Shown: positions 28,599 through 38,600 of the stretch, in pieces
How the letters are laid out: each line of letters begins with the position of its first letter
Numbering within the stretch: the stretch's first letter is position 1
Assembly (NCBI GenBank): GCA_023205875.1
Contig: CP060767.1
Span: forward strand, 496,001-560,000
Source of the DNA: Chloropicon primus
Taxonomy: Eukaryota > Chlorophyta > Chloropicophyceae > Chloropicales > Chloropicaceae
Direction: 5' to 3'
Length of the DNA stretch: 64,000 nt
The notes under the pieces: model-generated
What the model was told of the DNA's origin: nothing
Seen by the model: the letters and a program-made list of their open reading frames with translations, nothing else
Databases searched by the model: none
Translations under genes and position numbers: made by a program

Positions 28599-28967
28599 TC
28601 ATTTCTCGATTTTCAGATTCGCGGCGTGGTACGTGGCGCACTTCCAGTCCCCGCTGTCGAAGTCGAACAGTGGCCCGTCCTTGTCGACACCGAGCCCGAG
28701 CAGCCACCTGACACGCGTGACGTCGTCGACTGCGAGAGCCACGGAGAAATCCGTGTAGAACCGTTCCGGATGCTTGGCGATGTTGCGCAGAACGCGAGGG
28801 CGGCGGCGGGCGGCGGCGACGGTATGGGGTGGCGCGCGCACGCGGCCGCCCGCACGCGTCGTTGTGTCGGTGCGCGCATGCGGCCGCTCCCGCACGGTCT
28901 CCGGCTCCGTCCTCGGCTTCTTCGAAGGGGGCTCGTCGAGGGGGAGGGGGAGCCAGACGAGTGTCAT
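28599..28967 (-). CDS. Small protein with a basic NLS-like patch and an ankyrin-like end
   Basis: 122 residues from the ATG at 28967. The N-terminus contains PPSKKPR, a likely nuclear signal. The C-terminal half reads like the first helices of an ankyrin-type protein (FSVALAVDDVTRVRWLLGLG), ending KIEK. Strongly GC-rich. It is too short to hold a full repeat array, so it may be a remnant or a small accessory gene. The PPSKKPR patch resembles PPSKRRR near the start of the repeat gene at 33452, which suggests a shared origin for this island. Confidence 0.45.
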   Translation of the reverse strand: MTLVWLPLPLDEPPSKKPRTEPETVRERPHARTDTTTRAGGRVRAPPHTVAAARRRPRVLRNIAKHPERFYTDFSVALAVDDVTRVRWLLGLGVDKDGPLFDFDSGDWKCATYHAANLKIEK

Positions 28968-29257
28968 CGAGGAAGCTTTTCCGACCGTTTCGCGCACGCG
29001 AAACCTTCACCACAAGGGAGTTGAGGGGACAGTCACGCCCTCTCCGCGGAAAAGGTTCGTGGCGGACGTCGTGCCGCCAGCGGCGGTGGGTGCGGTGTGG
29101 CGGACGTGCTGCCGGCGCCGGCGCCGGGGGGCTAATTAGGGTTAGACGCATTTTGAACGAGTCTCCCGTGGGTTTGTACGGTTTACGAAAGAGCCACACG
29201 ACACAAACTGACTCGTAGCGCAGTTCAATGCGTGGGGGCTCGGGGAAGCTTTTCCAC

Positions 29258-30136
29258 TCACGGAGGGGGCAAGCCCCCTTCCAACCCCCGCTGCAAGCGT
29301 GGGGGTTCGGGGGCCGTCAGGGCCCCCGTTAGGGCCCCCGGCAGCGTTGCTCCGGCCTCAAGCAAAAGCTTGAGGCACCTGGCATGACCATGATCTCGAG
29401 CATGCTGCACGGGCGTCAAACCTGCGCCGTTTGCCCTGTCCTTGTCCGCACCGGACTCGAGAAGCATGCGCAAGCACTCGACTTGGTTCTCCGCAGCCGC
29501 ATAAATAATGGGTGTGGTGCCGTCCACGTTCGCAATGTCCGGCGACGCTCCGACGTCAAGCAGAAAACGCAAGCATTCGATATGGCCGCCGCGGACGCAG
29601 AATTGCAGAGGGGTCATGTCACCACTCTCCAAGAGAGAGTCCTTTTCGGCACCGTAAGCGACGAGCAAACGAAGACACTCGACGTGGCCCCTCTCCGCAG
29701 CTTCGTGAATAGGGGATAAACCGTCAATTTGGACGTTCGGATCAGCGCCATGTTCAAGAAGAATTCGAAGACAGTTGGGGTGATCGTTGATGACAGCCCT
29801 CAGAACAAGCGTCCACTCATCGTCCCCATCGAGACCGGAGTCGAGCTCAATATTACCGAACTTCAACAGCACACGAAGGCAGTCGTAGCTGCAACGGTCC
29901 ACGCTTTCGTGGGCGGCTTCCAACGCATACGAGACGCCAACCTTGACCATCTTCTCAAGATGGTCGGGCATGTCAAACATTGCCAAAATGCGTAAGGACG
30001 AATCCCATCCGCCTATGTATGTGCGTGAGCGGGCATCAAATGAGGGTGAGAGAGCGAGTGCGACCCATTCCTCAAGCAACTCACGAATAACACGCCCCCT
30101 CCAGGGCTTCCAAACACCAGAAGAGGGGGGTGTCAT
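29258..30136 (-). CDS. Ankyrin-repeat protein
   Basis: 292 residues. At least five ankyrin repeats are visible from about residue 95 onward, for example NCLRILLEHGADPNVQIDGL, HVECLRLLVAYGAEKD, HIECLRFLLDVGASPD and QVECLRMLLESGADKD, each with the TPL/SPI-H-A pattern between helices. The N-terminal 90 residues hold degenerate repeats or a cap. Ankyrin proteins bind other proteins; no enzyme domain is fused. Its ATG overlaps the stop codon of the repeat gene by four bases (ATGA), which implies translation from a shared message or viral-type packing. Such ankyrin genes are abundant in large DNA viruses and in some protists. Confidence 0.8.
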   Translation of the reverse strand: MTPPSSGVWKPWRGRVIRELLEEWVALALSPSFDARSRTYIGGWDSSLRILAMFDMPDHLEKMVKVGVSYALEAAHESVDRCSYDCLRVLLKFGNIELDSGLDGDDEWTLVLRAVINDHPNCLRILLEHGADPNVQIDGLSPIHEAAERGHVECLRLLVAYGAEKDSLLESGDMTPLQFCVRGGHIECLRFLLDVGASPDIANVDGTTPIIYAAAENQVECLRMLLESGADKDRANGAGLTPVQHARDHGHARCLKLLLEAGATLPGALTGALTAPEPPRLQRGLEGGLPPP

Positions 30137-33100
30137 GCATCAATCATGGCAATCATGGCCTCGTGTTTCCTTTTCTTGTTCCGCAGCGAAACAAGCAGCT
30201 GGTGCGCTGCGCCCTCGTCGCTGCACGCCTTCAGCTTGGCGGCGAGCGTGCCGATCATGTTCATCAACTTCGCGTTCTCCTTGTTTAACACGGTCCGCAA
30301 CTCTTTGACGGGATCCAATCCCAGGACCGACAGAGCGTCCCCGCATGCGACTACCGCGTCCACAAACCCAGGCTTCAACATGCGCGACGCGAAGGCGTTC
30401 GAACCCGCTATCAGCACGCCGCCTTTGCCGACCATCTGCTCGAGCTCTTCAAGCACGGCGTAAAGTGCCTCGGGATCGTCGAACTTCGCCGCAACGCTAT
30501 TGCAAACAAAGGTCTGGAGATTCTTGATACCGAAGCGCGTCCTCAGCGTGTCGAGCACGGCGTAGAGCGCGTCGGGATCGTCGAACTTCGCCGCAACGCT
30601 ATTGCAAACAAAGGTCTGGAGATTCTTGATACCGAAGCGCGTCCTCAGCGTGTCGAGCACGGCGTAGAGCGCGTCGGGATCGTCGAACTTCGCCGCAACG
30701 CTGTTATTCACAAAGGTGATACCGAAGCGCGTCCTCAAAGTGTCCAGCACGGCGTAGAGCGCTGCGGGATCGTCAAACCTCGCCGCAACGCCTCCTGAAA
30801 CAAAGGTTTGGAGACTCTTGATGCCGAAGCGCGTCCTCAAAGTGTCGAGCACGGCGTAGAGCGCGTCGGGATCGTCAAACCTCGCCGCAACGCCTCCTGA
30901 AACAAAGGTTTGGAGACTCTTGATGCCAAAGCGCGTCCTCAAAGTGTCCAGCACGGCGTAGAGCGCTGCGGGATCGTCAAACCTCGCCGCAACGCTGTCT
31001 GAAACAAAGGTCTGGAGACTCTTGATGCCGAAGCGCGTCCTCAAAGTATCGAGCACGGCGTAGAGCGCTGCGGGATCGTCAAACCTCGCCGCAACGCTGT
31101 CTGAAACAAAGGTCTGGAGACTCTTGATGCCGAAGCGTGTCCTCAAAGTGTCGAGCACGGCGTAGAGTGCCTCGGGATCGTCAAACCTCGCCGCAACGCC
31201 ACCACAAACGAAGGTCTGGAGACTCTTGATACCGAAGCGCGTCCTCAAAGTGTCGAGCACGGCGTAGAGCGCGTCGGGATCGTCAAACTTCGCCGCAACG
31301 CCATCACAAACGAAGGTCTGGAGACTCTTGATACCGAAGCGCGTCCTCAAAGTGTCGAGCACGGCGTAGAGCGCGTCGGGATCGTCAAACTTTGCCGCAA
31401 CGCCACCACAAACGAAGGTCTGGAGACTCTTGATACCGAAGCGCGTCCTCAGCGTGTCGAGCACGGCGTAGAGCGCGTCGGGATCGTCAAACTTTGCCGC
31501 AACGCCACCACAAACGAAGGTCTGGAGACTCTTGATACCGAAGCGCGTCCTCAGCGTGTCGAGCACGGCGTAGAGCGCGTCGGGATCGTCAGACCTCGCC
31601 GCAACGCCACCACAAACGAAGGTCTGGAGACTCTTGATACCGAAGCGCGTCCTCAGCGTGTCGAGCACGGCGTAGAGCGCGTCGGGATCGTCAAACCTCG
31701 CCGCAACGCCACCACAAACGAAGGTCTGGAGACTCTTGATACCGAAGCGCGTCCTCAGCGTGTTGAGCACGGCGTAGAGCGCTGCGGGATCGTCAAACTT
31801 CGCCGCAACGCTGTCTGAAACAAAGGTCTGGAGACTCTTGATGCCGAAGCGTGTCCTCAAAGTGTCGAGCACGGCGTAGAGTGCCTCGGGATCGTCAAAC
31901 CTCGCCGCAACGCCACCACAAACGAAGGTCTGGAGACTCTTGATGCCGAAGCGCGTCCTCAGCGTGTCGAGCACGGCGTAGAGCGCGTCGGGATCGTCAA
32001 ACTTCGCCGCAACGCCTCCTGAAACAAAGGTTTGGAGACTCTTGATGCCGAAGCGCGTCCTCAAAGTGTCGAGCACGGCGTAGAGCGCTGCGGGATCGTC
32101 AAACCTCGCCGCAACGCTGTCTGAAACAAAGGTTTGGAGACTCTTGATGCCGAAGCGTGTCCTCAAAGTGTCGAGCACGGCGTAGAGTCGTCGCCGCAAC
32201 GCCTCCTGAAACAAAGGTTTGGAGACTCTTGATGCCGAAGCGCGTCCTCAAAGTGTCGAGCACGGCGTAGAGCGCTGCGGGATCGTCAAACCTCGCCGCA
32301 ACGCTGTCTGAAACAAAGGTTTGGAGACTCTTGATGCCGAAGCGTGTCCTCAAAGTGTCGAGCACGGCGTAGAGTGCCTCGGGATCGTCAAACCTCGCCG
32401 CAACGCTGTCTGAAACAAAGGTTTGGAGACTCTTGATGCCGAAGCGCGTCCTCAAAGTGCTGCGGGATCGTCAAACCTCGCCGCAACGCTGTCTGAAACA
32501 AAGGTTTGGAGACTCTTGATGCCGAAGCGCGTCCTCAAAGTGTCGAGCACGGCGTAGAGCGCGTCGGGATCGTCAAACCTCGCCGCAACGCTGTCTGAAA
32601 CAAAGGTCTGGAGACTCTTGATGCCGAAGCGCGTCTTGAGCGCCGTGAGGATGTCAAAGAGTTTCTCCGGATCGTCGAACTTTGCAGCGACGCCGCCGCA
32701 GACAAACGTGCCCAAGTTGGTTATGCCGAACTTGGGATCTTGCAACCCTTTGATGCTTTTCTCGAAGGCTCCCGTCAGGACACGCGAAGGCACTCCGGGG
32801 GTGGCCATGAGCTTTCGCGCCAGGTCGAGATCACCACCCACGAGCGTCGCGACGCGCTGCTCGGCGGCTTCAAACTCCTTGCTCATGCGCGCCCACACGT
32901 CCGCGGCGGCATCGTTGGCGGCGGCGTTGTCATGGTTGCTGCTCGGGCACGCCTTGGTCGCTGCAGCACCGCCTTGATGGATGCGCTGCGCGACGGCGGT
33001 CACAGCAGCTGACGCGGCAACGTTCGGTAATTGCGACTCGGTGACGACGACGAGCACGTTGTCCCCCACTGCGAAAGCTGCTCGAAGTGTGCGGCGCCCA

Positions 33101-33452
33101 CGCGCAAGCGGACCACGAACGCGTCAGGGAACATTTCGCGGAGCTTGGTCGTCTTGCGTTGGTCGCGTCCCACGTCGGAGTCGCCGTGCGTGAAGCCCGG
33201 GTCGTACTCGAACAGCACTTCCGTGCCATTCGTGAGCTTGAAGAACGCATCGGTGTTGTGGTGGGTCTTGCCTTCCGTCAGGTGCTTCGCGAGCGAGCGC
33301 CCGGTCACGCCCTGCTCAAGCAAGCCGTTCTCAAACAACAGCTGCGCCACATGCGCGACGTGACGTGTCTCGGCCTTGGACGCGCCGATCGGAGACGGCA
33401 CGTCGTAGTCGTCGACACGGCGGCGTTTGCTCGGCGGCGCGTCCGACGCCAT
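30133..33452 (-). pseudogene. Nuclease-like domain joined to a 34-residue tandem repeat array, interrupted
   Basis: Parts in order of transcription. First, an N-terminal part from about 33452 to 33060 starts MASDAPPSKRRRVDD (nuclear-signal-like) and carries FEYDPGFTHGD, RDQRKTTKL and FVVRLRVGA, resembling the E-D-K core of VSR/PD-(D/E)XK nucleases. Next come a variable linker and about 23 copies of a 34-residue repeat (32730-30436). Last is a C-terminal cap of about 100 residues with a helical, basic end. The reading frame is interrupted about two or three times, so in this copy it looks decayed unless unseen splicing or assembly error explains it. The nuclease assignment is tentative; the repeat array is certain. 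Residues 11-13 and 22 of the repeat carry most of the variation, with 17 also alternating R/K. Confidence 0.6.
30436..32730 (-). repeat. 102-bp coding tandem repeat, about 23 copies
   Basis: The unit is 102 bases, 34 codons, with consensus FGIKSLQTFV, xxx, VAA(R/K)FDDP, (A/D/E)ALYAVLDTLRTR. Between copies the change is mainly at residues 11-13 (SDS, SGG, CGG, CDG, CNS, NNS), at 17 (R or K) and at 22 (A, D or E). The first copy is diverged (FGITNLGTFVCGG), the one next to last-but-one lacks four residues, and the last grades into the C-terminal cap. Near-identity of the DNA shows recent expansion or conversion. Each unit should fold as two helices in a solenoid. Confidence 0.9.
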
Positions 33453-33615
33453 GACGCGCACCTCGAACGCGGTGATGCGGCCATTGCGAAGCGGCGGTGC
33501 GCTGCAGAAAACAAAAAAATGACGATTTTTTTAAAACCGGGACAGTTTTTACCTCCGTGTTTGTTTTCACCCACATTATCATTTGACGTGCACACTGTAC
33601 TACATCAATGCAACA

Positions 33616-33873
33616 ATGAAAGTCCTCGAAGAAACACCATTCTTTTCGGCGGAGAATGAAGGACACAACATCATTCAGCCCCCTCAAGTCATTGAAGGAA
33701 TATCAGCAGTCGACCACTCGCCTTACGACTTCGTTTTCGAGCACCTTGAAGGTTTATCCATCGAAACGCGGGTACTTGCGCTCTGCGTGGTTGCATCGTC
33801 AGTGCTAAGCGCGCTCACCTCATGGCGCATCCGTACAATCGAGGCGACTCGGCGACAACGGGCGCGTGACTGA
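33616..33873 (+). CDS. Small membrane protein, 85 residues
   Basis: Intronless, from ATG at 33616. An acidic N-terminus precedes one hydrophobic helix near residues 53-73 (VLALCVVASSVLSALTSW) and a short basic end (RRQRARD). No family recognised. It opens a run of three short plus-strand frames facing away from the repeat gene, across an AT-richer gap that may be a divergent promoter. Confidence 0.4.
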   Translation: MKVLEETPFFSAENEGHNIIQPPQVIEGISAVDHSPYDFVFEHLEGLSIETRVLALCVVASSVLSALTSWRIRTIEATRRQRARD

Positions 33874-33954
33874 CCGGATGGGCCCCCCGTTTGTTTCTGT
33901 AAGATGAATTGTATCGTTTGTTTCGTTTCTCTTTCTGATCCATTCAATTGAGCG

Positions 33955-34173
33955 ATGTCGACTCCTTTTGATGAAATCGTGAAGATCGTGCGGGACGAAG
34001 ACCTCGTCGATTGGCTTGTGTATCATGTCCCCGATGACCCCTTGGGACGCTTCATCATGGATGAACACCCTTACCTCGATTTTATACTGTCGAGAACCAA
34101 GTATAAACACAACAAAGTCACGTTCGCGTTGTGCATGGAATCGGCCCAAAAGCAATTGAGAGAACGTATATAA
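33955..34173 (+). CDS. Small hypothetical protein, 72 residues
   Basis: Intronless, 82 bases after the previous frame. It starts MSTPFDEIVKIV and contains DPLGRFIMDEHPYLDF. Composition is that of a soluble helical protein. The codon and residue mix looks genuinely coding, with no low-complexity sequence, but no family is recognised. Confidence 0.45.
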   Translation: MSTPFDEIVKIVRDEDLVDWLVYHVPDDPLGRFIMDEHPYLDFILSRTKYKHNKVTFALCMESAQKQLRERI

Positions 34174-34197
34174 AGCATCCGAAACAGGCCATTAGCA

Positions 34198-34575
34198 ATG
34201 TCCGTCGAATGGAGCGGTGGTGAAGGAGCGCGAAACCGCGGTCGTCGTAGTACGAAATTTTCGACCTTGGCCGTGACAGAGGAAGAAGATGCAAGTGCTG
34301 CCAAGGACGGTGACGTCGTATCCGTCTTCAGGACCCTGCGGCTGTCTCCACTCTATTGGACGTACGTGGCGGGCATTTTGCTTCATCTTGCATCGCTGAT
34401 CGTGTTAGACCAAGGAGATGAGCCGGAGCAGAGGATGGCCATGGGATGGGCCATGGGAGGAGGAGGGAAGGACGGAGGAGGGAGGGATGGGAGGGATGGG
34501 AGGAAGAGGGTGGGAGGCGTTGACTCTGCTTCCTCTCTTTTCAAGATGAACAAGGGTCACTTGGAAAAGGAATGA
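34198..34575 (+). CDS. Small single-pass membrane protein, 125 residues
   Basis: Begins 25 bases after the previous stop. A soluble N-terminus leads to one hydrophobic helix near residues 52-70 (YWTYVAGILLHLASLIVL), then a methionine- and glycine-rich low-complexity segment and a basic tail. No family recognised. The tight spacing of the three frames is unlike most neighbouring genes. Confidence 0.4.
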   Translation: MSVEWSGGEGARNRGRRSTKFSTLAVTEEEDASAAKDGDVVSVFRTLRLSPLYWTYVAGILLHLASLIVLDQGDEPEQRMAMGWAMGGGGKDGGGRDGRDGRKRVGGVDSASSLFKMNKGHLEKE

Positions 34576-34742
34576 GGAGGGGAGGGGGGAGACCATTCTT
34601 TTTATTTTGCCGGAGACGACTGACGACACAAAGGACAAAGGGAAGGAAACGTTCATCACCGACATTACGTTATTCGCTGGTCTTCTTGCGCACGTAAAAC
34701 CTTTTGCAAATTACGCTTGGCTTTAGGTCTCTTTTGGATCCA

Positions 34743-35030
34743 TCAACGAACCTTCTCCAGCTTGCCGTTCTTGAGTATGTAGGAGCCCGGCGACCCGATG
34801 AAGTAGTTTGCGTCAAAGGAGGGCTTGTCCCACTCGTACTCTCCGTCGTTGAGCACGAACTCGAGGTTCGAGGCGGTGATACTAAAAATTTTGTGGTTTG
34901 GCAGCTCCCCCGTTTTCATCTTCATGCCAGGGGAGTCGGTCCAACCGGACTGCTCTGGGCTGTTGAAGTGGATGAAGGCGGGCTCCCAGGACGTCTCGTA
35001 CAAGATCGAGATCACCCCGGACGGATCGAT
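34743..35030 (-). CDS. CBM25-like glucan-binding module (C-terminal exon, partial)
   Basis: About 95 residues to the stop codon. The pattern LYETSWEPAFIHF, GWTDSPGMKM, LEFVLNDG, EWDKPSFDANYFI, PGSYILKNGKL matches CBM25/CBM53 starch-binding modules, which bind alpha-glucans through the tryptophans seen here. There is no in-frame ATG, and a pyrimidine tract ending CTCTCCAG lies just upstream on this strand near 35057, so this is probably the last exon of a longer gene. A minus-strand open stretch at 35200-35556 could hold earlier exons but I cannot join them with confidence. The catalytic partner is unknown; the CBM may also be regulatory. Confidence 0.5.
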   Translation of the reverse strand: MDPSGVISILYETSWEPAFIHFNSPEQSGWTDSPGMKMKTGELPNHKIFSITASNLEFVLNDGEYEWDKPSFDANYFIGSPGSYILKNGKLEKVR

Positions 35031-35678
35031 CGATCGATCGGGAGGGAGAAGAAGCTGGAGAGGCGACGACGGCGTGAAGCGGAGAGGCTAGGTGTCTGGA
35101 GGATCGTGATCGTGTCGCGATCTTCTTCCTCTTTCGTTTCAACCTTTGGTGGAGGATTAGAATCTTTTGGAAACGAAAAGAGATCATTCGATCATTCGAT
35201 CATTCGATCATTCGATCGAACGAGAGACACGCACGCGCGCGAGGACGAGGAGGAGGGCGTTGAGGCGGAGGATTCTTTTGTTCAGGAAGGTTCCGATCGC
35301 TAGGAACGCGGCTCGAGCTTTCGGTGGAAACTCGCTTCGCCTCGGTGTCGTCCCTGGACGCGCGCTTGACGTATTCATTCATCGAAGAGGAGTCGAGGAC
35401 GAGGGCATTGAGGTCACCAAAGGCAACGAGGTGCGCCAGGTTGGACTCTCGTTTCGTCGTTCGATCGATCGAACGAACGAACGAACTTTTTTTCTTCTTC
35501 CTCTCCGCTAGACGTATCCGAACTCGGCGCTTGACCGAGGAGGTGAGCTGCGTCATCCCACAAGGTGGCAGGCAAGGTTTTTAGGGCTGGTCATCACCAG
35601 AAAGGACTCGTCCGAAGTCTCCTCGGTTCATCGGAGGACACGGCATTGAATTGAATTGAATTGTTCACCGTGTTCAGA

Positions 35679-38600
35679 ATGAGCACTGCTGGGAGTTGTG
35701 ATGGGTCACCTGGTTCTGAACCGAGCAGGTCCAGGGCGTTTAAGCGGTTAGAGAGTCTCGACCCCGAAGCGGAGTTCGGCGGGTACGACGTCCCGCTGCC
35801 TCTTGGTCCGGAGGATCGTGAGAAGTTCCGCCACGGGAGGCTTCCCAATGGCCTGAGGTACTACTTGAGGAAGAATGCGTATCCAAAGAGCAGGTGCGCC
35901 CTGTCTTTGGCGGTTCAAGCGGGCTGCGTGCAGGAGGAGGACCACGAGCAGGGCATCGCGCACATCCTGGAGCACCTGGCATTCAGGGGGACGCAAATGT
36001 TCACGAATTATGATATTGTCCGGTTTCTCGAGTCTATAGGTGCGGACTTCGGCGCTGATCAGAACGCTTACACGTCCTTCGACGAGACCGTGTACGAGCT
36101 CTTTGTGCCCTGCGACAAGCAGAGCAGGGAACGCGACCGCGGCGGAGGGGGCGAGGAGGGGAGCATGGAGTCACTCTCGACGCTTGACAAGGGTCTGTTG
36201 GTCCTGTCAGAGTTTGCGTTTGGCGTCACCGCAACCAAGGAGGAGCTGAATGTGGAGCGGGGGACTGTGTTGGATGAGTGGAGACAGTCGAGAACGTCTC
36301 AGTCCAGGGTGGTGCAGGCGCACTGGAAGGCAATCATGAAGGGGTCAAAGTACGAAGACAGGCTGCCGATTGGAATAGAGAAGGTCATCAGGGAGTGCAC
36401 GGCTGAGGAAGTACGAGCTTTTCGGGACCGGTGGTATGCCCCCGAGAGAATGGCTATCACCGTCGTTGGCGACTTTGAAGAAAGCATGGATGAGATGGAG
36501 AACAAGGTAGCCACGATGTTCGACCAGCAGGGGTACGGCAAGGATAGCAACCCTAGGGACTGGCCGAATTATCGCACAAAGGTGCACGAGGAGCCGCAGT
36601 ACATGTGCCAAACCGACGAGGAAGCTACGCAGAGCAGCGTGAACGTCTCGTTTGTCAAACCCTGTGAGATGTCGGGCACCACCTGGACCCTGAAAGACTA
36701 CAGGGACATGATTGTGGGCGACATGTTCGTAACGGCGATCAACAGCAGACTGTTCAGGCGGAGTCACTCCAAGGAGACTTCCCAGCCGTTCTACACCGCA
36801 GCTTTCTCAAACGATAGGATATGCAGCAACGCGCAATGTGCCACCTTGACCGCAAGTTGCAAACTCGGTGGGACTCTGATCGCCCTCGAGTCCCTCCTCG
36901 TGGAGCTGGCGAGAATCAGGTGCCACGGGTTCAGCATTCAGGAGGTCGAGGCCGCGAGGAAGGAGCTGCTCCTGGATGCCGAGACTGCCTACACGGAAAG
37001 GAGCAAGCGGAAAAGCGACGACTTGAGGGACGAGTACGTGGGCTCCTTCCTTCTGGGAGAGGCTGTGACGGATCCCGTCACGGAGGCAAGGATCAACCGC
37101 TTGCTTCTGTCGGACATCACGAGGGAAGAGCTCGGCGCCTTTGCGAACCAGTACCAGAGATCGAATGGGATGGTAATACAGACGGTGGAGCCGCCCCACT
37201 CGCTCAGCCTCGGCAAGGAAGACCATGAAAAGCTGGAAGCCGTGGTTCAGAAGGTGATTGGCATGGAGAAGGGGGAAATCAAGCCGCACAAGGATGACGA
37301 GAGCAGAATGTCCCCGGATGACATCTTGAGGGAAGGGGACATCGGGCACGCCAAACCTAGCTTCGAGCACGAGGTTCGGTCGTACCCCAAGCTGAATGCA
37401 AAGGAAGTCACGTTGAGCAACGGCATGAGGCTGTGCTGGAAGAGGAGCAGCCTCAGGGAAGACCAGCTGCTCATCCACGCGTTTGCGAGGGGGGGGCTCT
37501 CCCAGGCCATCAGGGGTGTCACGAGCGATCCGTCTGAAGAGGAAGTGAGGAGAATGCGAACTGCGAATGTCAGCTCTTTGTTTGCCTCTGATATTGGCGC
37601 GTTTGGATTCAGACCACCCGTCCTGAACGAGGCGCTGGCGGGCTTGCGGTGCCACGTGGGGACAAGGGTGAGGCCCTTCGCTCGGGTATTCGAAGGGGAA
37701 CAAAGCTCGGGCGACTTTGAGGTCACCTTGAAGCTGATACACCGTCTGTTCAGCACGAGGGTGCAGGCAGTGGACTCCGAGCTCGGAAACATCAAGCAGA
37801 TGGTGAGAGAAGCCATCCAGAACCAAATCAGGGATCCCATGACAAAGTACTCTCAGCGCGTCAAGTCGGTGAACTACAACTCGTTCTATTTCAGGCCCTG
37901 GACCCTGCCGGAGTTTGATGCCATTGACGCAAAGGAATCGTGCGAGTTCTATTCCGAGTGCTTCAACCACCCGGGTGAATTCACTTTAATCGTCGTGGGC
38001 GACATCGACGAGATCGCAGAAACGGACGAGGGCTTCCTTCAGCTGATGGAGAAGTACGTCGGTTCAATCGAGGTCAAGGACCCTGCACGCAATGTGCCCC
38101 TCGATAAAAGTGAAGTCGTTCCTATCCCCTTCATGCAGCCCAAGGAGACTGTCAGGGAGATCGTTAGGGAAAAGCTTGTGGATCCCATGTCCATCACCCA
38201 AGTGACTTTCCCACTGACGATTACGACCATGCCCGTGGAGGTTGCCCAGGAGGAGCTCTTTTGGATCTCGTTCATGTGCCAGCTGCTCGAGATGCAGCTC
38301 ATGAAAGAGATGAGGTTCCAGCGTGGAGAGGTGTACAGCGTCAGCGTGGGTCCTTCCTTTGCCATAGAATCGCCGTCTGCTATCCCCTCTGGAAAGGCGA
38401 GGGGCGACGTAGCGATCAACTTCAGCTGCGAGCCGGGTGGGGTGGCCGAAAAACTCGTCAACCTTGCCGTTGATGAGGTTCAAAGGTTGAGGACCCACCC
38501 AGTCACCAAGTCGGACATCGATTCGTTGCTTGAGATGGAAAAGCGATCCTACGAGCTCGCCGTGGAAGAGAACAACTTCTGGCTCGAGGTGATCGAGATG

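Noticed and set aside
30436-32730. Regular 102-base repeats taken as a CRISPR array
   Set aside because: The repeats are contiguous, in coding frame, and have no unique spacers; the host is eukaryotic.
30133-33452. Bacterial TAL effector or contamination
   Set aside because: The repeat sequence is not TALE-like except in length and variable position, and the flanks are continuous with eukaryotic genes.
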